NCBI GenBank assembly: GCA_038363925.1
Contig: JAQQWL010000005.1
Coordinates: 3,534,001 to 3,598,000, forward strand
Length of the DNA stretch: 64,000 nt
DNA from: Apiospora phragmitis
Lineage: Eukaryota > Ascomycota > Sordariomycetes > Amphisphaeriales > Apiosporaceae
Direction of reading: 5' to 3'
Positions 55,235-64,000 of the stretch are shown here, one piece after another. The stretch's first letter is position 1; each line of letters starts with the position of its first letter. Made by a program: the position numbers and the translations under genes. The notes under the pieces were generated by a model that was not told the origin of the DNA, made no database searches, and was given only the letters and a program-made list of their open reading frames with translations.

Positions 55235-55952
55235 TAGTCTTGCCTACATAGTCGGTAACAGTGATGGGTGCTTCCTACTTGAAATTGCTGAAAGAACCAC
55301 GTGGGGCGCTTCGTCTGGCCCGACGTCAGTCCTGGGCTTTGAGTTCATCCCCAACCCGGTCCAAGAACAAAACAAGAAGGAATATCTTCCCTTCTGCAGA
55401 AGGTTTATAATTCCATTTGACCTGTAATTCCCTTGACCGGGCCGGTGTAGCCCAGCGGAAGTATCATTAGAGAATTCTCAAAGGCAAGAGGGTTCAACTC
55501 CCTCTGCGGTCACTTTTTCGACCCCCTTTTGGGGCCATCCTCCCTCCCCCCCCTTTTTTCTTCCTCCGCTTACATACGAGCTTCACACACCGTTATCCTT
55601 GCGCGCCAGTCCCTTTATTTAAGAGCAACAGATGTAATAGATATCTCTACTCCTATATTGAAATAACCAGTTCAAATTGTTCATATTCCCGTAAAGAAAC
55701 CCAATTCTCTGTTTCATTTGTTTGCTAGCTAATGATCATGTCAAGACTCAGGATGAATTGCTGCAGATGCTTATCAGGTTCTTGCAACCCAAGTCGTCCC
55801 TTCTGCTGCAAGTGGAAGAATCGAATGCGGGCCGTTTCGAGTAGAAGAGGAAGGTAAGAATATATATACACAACAAGGGGTAAATAGGTCTGATTGAGTG
55901 GGCGGGTAGGGTCTCGCGTTCTAGCTCTTTAGAGGGCCATCATTGCCTTCCT
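55235..55952. other. Convergent intergenic region
   Basis: About 720 bp between the 3' ends of two convergent genes. It contains the tRNA-like sequence at 55435-55512 and a CCCCCCCC-TTTTTT tract at about 55545-55560. Otherwise nothing is seen. Confidence 0.45.
55435..55512 (+). tRNA. tRNA-like sequence, probably degenerate
   Basis: A perfect A box (TAGCCCAGCGG), a perfect B box (GGTTCAACTCC) in a paired T-arm (GAGGG/CCCTC) and a following TTTTT terminator indicate a tRNA gene origin. The GGCCG/CGGTC acceptor pairing is partial, and no proper D stem or anticodon arm forms (GAGAATTCTC would close without a loop). No isotype can be assigned. Either a mutated copy or a tRNA with base-call errors. 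Confidence 0.35.
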
Positions 55953-56922
55953 TTAACTGCATTGGCTGTAATATTGGTTGATTGCCTTGCACGTCCCCTG
56001 AGCACAGGCGGTCGGGCCGCTCCAGCCCGAACCACCGCATTGCCCATACATCTGCGCCGTCTCGCCACCGGTTGCAGGGGGTGCAGCAGAGGGGACGGCG
56101 CCAGACCCACCCGTGGGAACAGCATCATTGATGGCGGTCGTCGGGGTGGCAGGCTCGGCGGGAACACCGGCATCGGCACCAGAACCGCCGCTACCACCCC
56201 CACCACCAGCGGAGGATCCTCCATCCCAGACCTTGGGGCCCCGGCATGACATACGCGGCCGGGTTGGGCTTCCACTTATCGTAAGCGATACCCGGGTCGT
56301 TAGCACTGCAGATCCCCGGAATCTTGACGAGCGGCCCCGGCGTGCCGCCTCCCGGCCCCTCGATCTCGAGCTGGGCGCACTCCATGTAGAACTGGGCCTT
56401 ACCGACATGCGCCTCGTGGATGCCGATGTGCTCGACGCGGACTAGGTACTCGCCGGGCGGGATGGCGGCCGGGATCGTGAACTCGAGCCGGTCCTTCTGC
56501 CACGAGCACCAGCTGGCGTCGGTCGCCGCATTACCACCACAGAGGCCCGTCTCGTAGGCCTTGAACCAGTCGCCGGACCCGTCGTAGCTGGCGACGGCGC
56601 CGCCGGGGGCCTTGGACATGTAGACGAAGCCCGGGCCCGGGTGCTCGATGAACTCGTTGAAGGATAGCTTGAAGCCGATCTTGTCGCCGGCCTTGACCGC
56701 GTAGGTTTTGGTGCTGCCCGCGGTGGCGCCTTTGTTGCAGCGTAGGTCGGGGGAGTTGACGATCTCGGACGTGAAGGACGGCATGTAGGTGTTGCTGTTC
56801 TTGCGGATGTAGGCGTAGTCGCCGCCCTGCGCGGCGCCGTTGACGATGAGCTCGCTGAAGATGTAGTGGGCGCGGGCCGTGGCCACGGCCAGGGCTAGGG
56901 GTAGGAGGGGGGAAGGCCGCAT
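55953..56922 (-). CDS. AA9 lytic polysaccharide monooxygenase with CBM1 (frameshifted)
   Basis: About 322 residues from ATG 56922 on the minus strand. Residues 1-18 are a signal peptide ([18 protein letters not shown]) cleaved to leave His19 as the mature N-terminus, the first ligand of the copper histidine brace. The second ligand is His94 in [16 protein letters not shown]; His172 and Gln177 ([15 protein letters not shown]) and axial Tyr179 complete the site. A Gly/Ser/Ala/Pro linker and a C-terminal cellulose-binding CBM1 follow ([19 protein letters not shown], ending YYSQCS) with four cysteines. Secreted, it oxidatively cleaves cellulose or related glucans. The frame breaks at CCCC 56239-56242 (GGGG on the coding strand); three give [12 protein letters not shown], so this is a probable base-call insertion. 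Confidence 0.92.
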
Positions 56923-57913
56923 CTTGGATGGATAGGGTGGTGGTGGTTGATAGATAGAAAGGGGGAGAGGAGGGCAAAGTCGACTTGAGAAATGATTGAA
57001 GGTCGACGTGTCGATTTGGAAAAGAGCGAATCCTCGTGCATTGGCTACAGGAAACGGTACAGCAGATACTGAGCAAAGGCAGGAGGTCTTTATACATCTA
57101 TATTCACCTAGCATCCAGGCCACCATGGGCGAGCCGACAACCAGACAACAATTTAGCCGGGACATGTTGCGCGGCCAAGTTTTATTTCAGCTTATGGAGA
57201 TCTGAATGGGAATACAAAGTGTTCCGCCTATTTCTTCATTTCACTCGAACACGGTAAAGCCCAATACTCTTTCCGAGACACAGCAACAATAAGCAATGCC
57301 ACTGTCCAGATTGCGCCAAGAGACGGGCTTAGCCGGCAATTGGCAACCCTATCTGGGGAGATTACCGACAAACTAGAGTAAGCGGTGCCAAGTGATTTGA
57401 GCGGCAGTGTTGTCGTGGCGGTTGTCTTCTCGAAACGATGCCAAGAGAGCCCCTCTCGTTTCAATGTAATGAACCCCGGGAAGTGGTCACCAGAAAAGAT
57501 GCCAGCTCAAAACAAATGGCTGACCCGTGCAGAAGCAATAGCAATTCAGCCGCCCATAGTTTCAATCAAACTAAGTCACCGCCTCATCTGTCCGTCTTTC
57601 TCAACTCTCCGAGTGGGTGAGTTCTAGGAGGTGACGGTTTGTGAAGTCCTATATGAAACCGTTCCGTATTCAATACAAGTTGTTGTTGTATTGATTAACG
57701 TGTACTAACTGACTAACCACTTCGCTGCCGCTCCAGTGTCCATGATAGCATACAGTCCCATCTAACAGAATCGATATAAGTTTTCCATGTTTCAGCTGGC
57801 AATCTCCCTCGTACCGGTGAGGGTAGCTTTCTTTTCAGTTCCGAATCTTGGTAGGTGTTGATCTTAGCCATGAGGCTATGCATGTCGTGTAATTCCGATA
57901 CAAGTAAGCCAGC
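56923..57913. other. Promoter region and flank of the transposon block
   Basis: About 1 kb of normal-GC sequence between the monooxygenase start and the first transposon end, expected to include its promoter and 5' leader. No gene seen. The change to AT-saturated DNA happens abruptly at the terminal repeat at 57914. Confidence 0.5.
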
Positions 57914-59809
57914 TGACGGTGCTACGGTCACCCCATGCAACGGCGACCCCAAAAACTAATAATAATACTATATAATAATAATACGAATAATTTAATTAAA
58001 AATTAACACAAAATCTTAAAAACACCGTTTTAATCCCGAAACGCTTTTATGACACTCTTAATCTTAGATTTAGAGTTAGATTTAATTATAACGGCTTTCG
58101 GCGCCGACGATGAAGGAGTAACAGCCTAGGATTTCGATGTAACGCCATTTATCTCCCTCTTAACTGCTATAGCATCTCGTATACGCGTAAACTTCTGGTT
58201 AAGGTTAGGCATTACTCTTTTCCTTTTTTTACCTCTTTTTTTCTCTAAATTACCTTATAGAACTAACTTCTCGTATTCTAGTTAGCCGATCTAGCCGTTT
58301 AAAGTATTTAAACTTTTTTAAAGCTTCCGGAATAAAACCCGGCGCGTCGCGTTATTAAAAATAATATTATTATTATTAAGCGTATCCGCTAACTCTTTAA
58401 TTTAGCGATTAGTTATAAATATTAATAACGCTATAGAGGAGAATTATTTATCGAAAACGTCGGGGGGAGGCTTAGATAATTCTACCTCTGCCTAGTTTTC
58501 CATCCTCCGGTTCCGGCTATTAAGGGGCTTATTAATATCGCGAAAGAATATACTAGTTACGGCTTAGCTACTTATTATATACGGTTAAAAAGTAAACTTT
58601 TTAATTAGCTCGTAATATTAAAGGAAGTTTTTTTATTTATATTTATATTATTAAGCTTTATATAGTATAGGGTTATTTTTTAATAATAAGTATTCTCTAA
58701 TATATTAAAAAAATTAAAATCTAAGGGTTATAATAAGTATAACAAGTATACCGGAAAAAAAAACTATATCTTATACTTTAAACACGTTATAATAAAGTCC
58801 TCGCTTACGTAATTAACGTGGCCATTTAAAATAATAAGCCGCTATTAATCCTCGTTTTTAAGCTTAATATAAGGGATAAAGACCTCATTTAGCTATAATA
58901 AAGCCAGCTCTTTATTAGTCCAGCCTTTAAGGGATACCGTAAAAACCTAATCCTCTATGTATTCGTTAACGAGTCCTCTTCTTTTAAAAATTATTACTAT
59001 TAGACCTATTAACTTTTAAATATAATAAAAAGAGGCAAAGCTCGGCTTAAAGCGTTATTATATTTAATTATAAAAGCCTATTCTTAATTAAAAGAGTTTA
59101 TAATTAATATTCTCTTTATTTTAATAGGTTTAATAATTATTATATTCGTTTTATAGCCGAGCTAGTTATTAATCTTATTAATATTAAACCGAAACTCCGG
59201 AAGGATCGATTTTAAAATAGGATTATTAAGCCGCTTAAAAAACTCGATAATTTTCTCTACAAAAATTACATTAAGCTTTAAAAAATCCATCCTTTTAAGA
59301 AAAATAATACCGATAAATAAATAACGAGCAACAAATCTTTTAACCTAATGTTTACCGAGTAATATATTAATCTCGTTAATTTAAAAAATCCGTTAAGCAA
59401 ATATTTAAAAAGTAACGTACGTTAATAAGCAGCCTAGATTATATTACGTAAAGTATTAAATTACGATCTAAAACTCTTCCGTTATTATTAAGGCTTAAAA
59501 GGACTTATTTTATTATTTTATAGTCTTACGGCCGTAAATCCGAGCCCTTAGAATTATTTAAGGATATTATGCTTCTCGGCGGCTTGTTTTATTAACGAGC
59601 TATTTATAATATTTTAAATCGCGCGTTATAATATTAACTCGTTAAGTTTATAGCTTATTAAAAGAGAAAAAGAAAACGAAAAAGGTAGTATTATTTAATT
59701 AATTATAAATTAAAAGCTAACTAGTTTATATACTAATTTATATATAATATTATCAGGGGCTATTTAAATTTAGGGGTCGCCGTTGCATAGGGTGACCGTA
59801 GCACCGTCA
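57914..59809 (-). mobile_element. RIP-mutated DNA transposon with 37-bp inverted repeats (pogo/Fot1-like)
   Basis: Perfectly placed terminal inverted repeats (57914-57950 and 59773-59809; begin TGACGGTGCTACGGTCACCC) match at 36 of 37 bases and bound 1,896 bp. The interior is AT-saturated. On the minus strand, around 58990-58760, a stop-riddled frame still reads WTNKELALL, NEVFIPYIKLKNED and RLIILNGHVNYVSEDF, which is the DDE_1 core of pogo/Fot1-type Tc1/mariner transposases, with Asn where the second catalytic Asp belongs. The single repeat mismatch is a CpA-to-TpA change. No clean TA target duplication is visible. The element cannot encode a working transposase. Confidence 0.75.
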
Positions 59810-60100
59810 CTAGCTTAGTTAATTATGATATGAATTTGTTCCATTTCAGCTTTAGACGCCGAAGCTTTAGAGTCTACATACGATATCCCCTAAAGCGAAC
59901 GGATGCAGGTAATTATAAATCTAAGGATTTAGTTAATGCTACACGCTAAAAGTAGATATTATCCTTAAAGTTTTAAGACGTATTAAAGTAATATTATATT
60001 ACACGATCGAGAGTAGTAAATAATATAAAAAGTGTTATAATAAAAAGAAATAAAAGTTAATAAAAAAGAGTAATATTTAAAGTATTATATATATATAATA
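59810..60100. other. AT-rich spacer between transposons
   Basis: About 290 bp. The first 110 bp have moderate GC and may be original flanking sequence; composition then slides to AT-saturated towards the next element, as if mutation spread from the repeat. Confidence 0.5.
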
Positions 60101-63100
60101 TAGTTTATTACTAAGTCGGCTATATTATTAAGTCGGCCACTTTTTTTTTAACCTACGTAATTAAACTTTAATATATAATATCTCTATAATTATAATATCG
60201 ATTTAATCGAAAAAAGATCGTATCGTTTTAATAATTTAAGCGACGCGAGAAAGTCCGAATCGAATTAACTAAAGAGCTGCTATAAAAGTGTGGGACGTCC
60301 CCTAAACTACTCTAGGCGACCGATTCCGCGGTACCGAACTTCGACGCGAAATCCGATATTTATAATATAAATTAAATCTAGTTAAAAAAAGAGGTGCTTC
60401 GTAATTATATAATTAATTTAAATATTTAAGGGATATCTTTTAATATTAATATTATAAGAGATATAATTAATCTTTTTATAAAGTCGCGCGGCGGCGACCA
60501 CGTCGATAAGTACTAAGTTAAATACTTTATCGACTATAACCCGAACTTTAAGACTCGAATAAACCGTTAATATAATTATTAGAGGGCTTTTTACGAAGAT
60601 ATAGGTATTATTTCCGGCTAGTTCGCGTTAATCGCGAATATTAAAACTAAATACGGCATCTTAAACGAAAACATGTAAAATTTTAATAAGACCGGCTTTA
60701 TAATAGGTATAACGTATCTTATAAGCGAATATGTTATATAAGCGAATGTCTTACTTTTATAAATTTCTTTATAGCTTTAACCTTTTTTTATATTCTTTTA
60801 CGTCTGAAAATATTATAGTTTTAAAAAGAGAATAATATAATTTTAACGCTTTAAACGTTTTAAGAAAACTTAATTTTAAGTATACGAAAGGCTATGTTAA
60901 TTTACTACGTTTTATTAAACACCTTATAATATAAACGAAATAATTAACCTATACGACGCGAAATATTTACGAATTTTTAAAAGCTTTTAAATTTTTAAAA
61001 AAATGCGATTATTCGATACATTATTAATTTAAATACGCGATCATTTCTTCCCTGGCTAAGTAGTATAAAAGATATAGCGAATTAATTATTTAGTTTACGC
61101 GACGCGAGACGCGTCGGCGTTAATTAAGCCTTTAATTTCGTACGATAATAACTAGACCTCCGGACGCGTTTTAACCGAAGAATCGATTATTAAAGAGTCC
61201 TTTATAAAGATCCCGACGCGTATCGCGTATAGTTTACCCTCGTATAGAATATAATTTATAAATACGAGATTTAAAAGGAGGATATTTATAACTTTAACGA
61301 GATCGGCTTTCTTATAGGCTAAATTTCGTCCGAAATAGTCGTAACCACCTCCGATCGACGCGGAAAGCCTAGGGTAATATAGTAAAAGAATCGAAAATAG
61401 GTTATAATTATTTAAAGCGTCGAATTACACGGTTACGCTATCCCTCTATATATTATCTTTACCGAAAAAACGCACCTCTTTTTTTAGTATAAAAATAGCC
61501 TATTATTAAAAGACTAGGTAATCGTAATTATTAAAAATAGCTAAACTACGAATAAAAAAAGCGAAGACTAGATTCGATATTTTAATAAATATACGAAGTC
61601 TCGTATAAAGGGTGCTTACCGCCTATTAATCCTTAACGGCTATAAGAGATACTACTTAATAGCTTTCGAGCTCTATTATAAAAAGAACTCGGTTATTATA
61701 CTCTATATACTTTCTTATTCGTCGTATAAATTCTAACCTCGTAATGTCGGCTGTTTTCGTACGTTAAAAAAAGCGTACGGGAAAGAAATTAAATGTTTTA
61801 TACGGGCGTATATTATTTACATTTTAAAGGAGGACTTCTTACTAGCGTTTTTAAAAGCGTTCTAAACGATTTTTATTATTTCGAATATATAAAAAGGTTT
61901 TCGAAAAACAAGACTCGTCTCGTTTAATCCGGAATATATTATTTTATAATCAGATATAAAGTTACGTACTTTAATACCTCCGGGGACGTTTTTTAGCCTA
62001 TTTATTCGTTAAAAATTAAAAACCTTAAATAATTTAATTAAAGCTTAATTTTAAACTAAATACGTTCGAAACCGTATTATATAATATTAAAATAACTTTC
62101 CGATATTTATTTTAATTAGTTTTAATTAAATCGTAAAAGCTATAACGTATATTATATACCGAGTTACTTTTTTAAAAGATAAGAACGCGATACTTTAAAA
62201 AGTAAATAAAATATTTAGCCGGCGCCGCCGTATAAAGAAAACGGCTATAAAATACAAATTTACTTTATATATAAATTAAAAAAGACTTATAATTTTAAAG
62301 AGATATTAATAAATAGCTATTAAACGAATCGCGTCGGAGGAGTAATTATACGAGGACGTTTAAGACACGCTTATAACGCTATAGAATCTGTGGAAAGCCC
62401 GGGTATAATACGCGTACTTATTAAAATAATATAGAAATATCTAGAGATAAGGATTCCGATTAATTTTAATATATTAAATACGTTATAATAAAATTAATTT
62501 ATACTTTATCGAAAGGGGTGTAAAAGAATAAAACATTCGCTTGTGTGAGACATTCGCTTATGAGATACGTTAATCGAGTTAATACTCGTCGTAACACGCG
62601 CCGATTATTATAAGAAAGCGAAATCGGTTTAGTTTAATAATCGAGAATAGTTAACGGCTATTAAATATATTAATTATAAAGCTAATATATTCCGGCGTTT
62701 TTAATCGTTTAAAATTAATATTATTTCGTAAATTAGTTTTATAAATACGACTTACTAGGTAATTAAGTAATTAAACTAACTTTTAACGGCTAGACTAATA
62801 ACGAAACGAGCTTAAATTAAATTCGATATTTTAATAAGTATATTAAAACGTGAACGAAAAGCCTTTATCGCCTCTTAATCTTAGACGGTTATAAAAGTTA
62901 TATTTCGGCCGAATTCGAAGAATATTATAAAAATAACGGCATTATTACGTTTAATATACCTCCTTACTCTTTTTACTTACTTTAATTTTTAAATATAACA
63001 CTTTATTCGTTATTAAAGCGTATTTATTTAAAAGAAATCGAGTTATTTATTAAGGCGTTAATAAACTATATTACGAAGCTAAAGTACTTTATCGCTTTTA

Positions 63101-63995
63101 AGGCCGCGTATTTTATTATTTTTATAAAAAATAATAATAAATCTAAATTTAACGGATCTAGTTTAATACTTTACTACCCGGGTAAAATAATTAATAAGTT
63201 AAATATATCTTTAAACGCTTACACCTAGCTCGTCGCGTCCGGGGACGGCTAGTACTTATAACCCTTAAACGCCGTTTAACCTTTAATAAACGATTAAATA
63301 CTTTATTTTTATTAAAAGTAAGGTTTCTACTTATTAAAAAAGCTTTTCAACGTTACTTTTAAATATTATAAACAAAATAAAGAAAATTATATATATAATA
63401 ACCTTTATAAAGGATTAAATATATATTTTATAAGAGGTTAATTTAATATTTTATAAGCGCCGGAGATCTAAAAAATCGCGCGTCTAGCTTAGAGGAGCCT
63501 TTATTATATAAAAATCTCAAGAGCTACAAGACGAGAAGGTAAAAAGGAAGCGTCTAGTAATTAATAAATACGGAACGAGGGGTCCGTCTAAGCGGAGGGC
63601 GACCGGTAGAAGGCGCTGTGATATTTGCGGCGAGATAGGTTATAATACGTAAACTGTTAGAACAGCTAGATGTTTATATTACTTTAAAAAGGGTGCTACG
63701 TACCTACGCGTACGAACCCCTTTTTTATTTTATTAAGAGGGGTATACGATGCCCTTCGTAGCTAGCATTAGTTAAAGATAAATATAAATAATAAAATATA
63801 ACGATATAACCTCGATTAAACCCGGAATTAATATATATATACGAAAGCTCATTTAATATAAATATATAAAAAGGATATAAAATTAAATAACGAATTAAAT
63901 AAAGAGTAACTTTAATTAATTTAAAGTGTTAAAATTATATTAAATTATATAAAAATAATAAAATATGAAAAAGTGGCCGACTTAGTAATAAACTA
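60101..63995 (+). mobile_element. RIP-mutated Fot1/pogo transposon interrupted by a nested element
   Basis: Terminal inverted repeats TAGTTTATTACTAAGTCGGC (60101-60120) and its complement (63976-63995) bound 3.9 kb, of which 1.86 kb is the nested element. The left end carries an extra diverged partial copy of its terminus (60121-60150). Plus-strand transposase traces are split: before the insertion, NFNKTGFIIG at about 60680-60708; after it, TLVVTRAD-like sequence, NNETSLN, RLLILDGYKSYISAEFEEYY (about 62870-62925) and a C-terminal zinc knuckle RRCDICGEIGYN near 63615. These are the DDE_1 core and CCHC tail of Fot1/pogo transposases. Many stops; inactive. The right end almost coincides with the window edge. 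Confidence 0.75.
60712..62570 (+). mobile_element. Nested RIP-mutated Fot1/pogo transposon
   Basis: A 1,859-bp element inserted in the transposase frame of the outer element and flanked by TA on both sides (60710-60711 and 62571-62572), the Tc1/mariner target duplication. The inverted termini are about 44 bp, start ACGTATCTYATAAGCGAAT, and contain two AAGCGAAT units at each end. The plus-strand transposase trace is nearly continuous apart from RIP stops: NFNEIGFLIG (about 61290), VVTTSDRRGKPRV, KTHLFF, THWVI-like, RLLILNGYKRYY (about 61620), NVGCFRTLKKAYGKEI and KEDFLLAFLKAF. Both visible catalytic Asp positions have become Asn. Removing the element restores the outer reading frame. Confidence 0.8.
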
Positions 63996-64000
63996 CGTTA

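Larger units (their letters stand above)
57951..64000. other. RIP-saturated AT-rich block
   Basis: Six kilobases dominated by TA, AA and TT steps, with CpA and TpG nearly absent and CpG clusters retained (for example near 60481-60500), consistent with CpA-to-TpA repeat-induced point mutation on both strands. No host gene is present; the block probably continues beyond the window and would be expected to be heterochromatic. Confidence 0.85.

Overview
The window looks like nuclear DNA of a filamentous ascomycete (Pezizomycotina, most likely Sordariomycetes; the class is an inference). The evidence is: short introns of about 49-125 nt with GTAAGT-type donors and CTAAC/CTGAC-like branch points; GC-rich coding exons; a membrane GH17 glucanase, an AA9-CBM1 secreted oxidase and other fungal families; and a 6-kb AT-saturated transposon block in which CpA/TpG is almost gone but CpG survives, the signature of repeat-induced point mutation (RIP).

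Layout. (1) 1-6.3 kb is a graveyard of gene pieces: copies of a small lysine-rich nuclear protein, a cullin-like scrap, a headless BTB-domain exon and short dispersed repeats. (2) 6.9-8.8 kb holds a hypothetical gene and a cupin, both on the minus strand. (3) 8.8-13 kb has no convincing gene. (4) 13-20.7 kb carries the GH17 glucanase, two hypothetical minus-strand genes and a Gfo/Idh/MocA oxidoreductase with a signal peptide. (5) 21.7-31 kb carries an aspartic-peptidase-like membrane protein lacking both catalytic aspartates, a thioesterase-fold protein and a coiled-coil protein. (6) 33-46 kb carries a hydrophilic stress-type protein, an Asp/Glu racemase, a PGAP4-like glycosyltransferase, an intact small lysine-rich nuclear protein, a hypothetical protein, an AtuA-like C-terminal domain, a 2EXR-domain protein and a second cupin. 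(7) 46.8-57 kb carries a P-loop sulfotransferase-like gene, a decayed sulfite oxidase, a small secreted cysteine-rich protein, a copper amine oxidase 3' remnant, a short-chain dehydrogenase and the AA9-CBM1 monooxygenase. (8) 57.9-64 kb is a stack of RIP-mutated Fot1/pogo-type transposons, one nested inside another.

The genes do not form an obvious single pathway or biosynthetic cluster: no polyketide synthase, NRPS, terpene synthase or pathway regulator was recognised. The most consistent technical signal is that at least fourteen otherwise conserved reading frames are broken by a single base gained or lost, almost always in a C/G or A/T homopolymer. Most of these are more simply residual assembly indels than real mutations, so the affected genes are annotated as CDS with the break described. 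The sulfite oxidase (nonsense codon plus missing conserved block), the amine oxidase remnant and the 0-6.3 kb pieces are better candidates for genuine decay.
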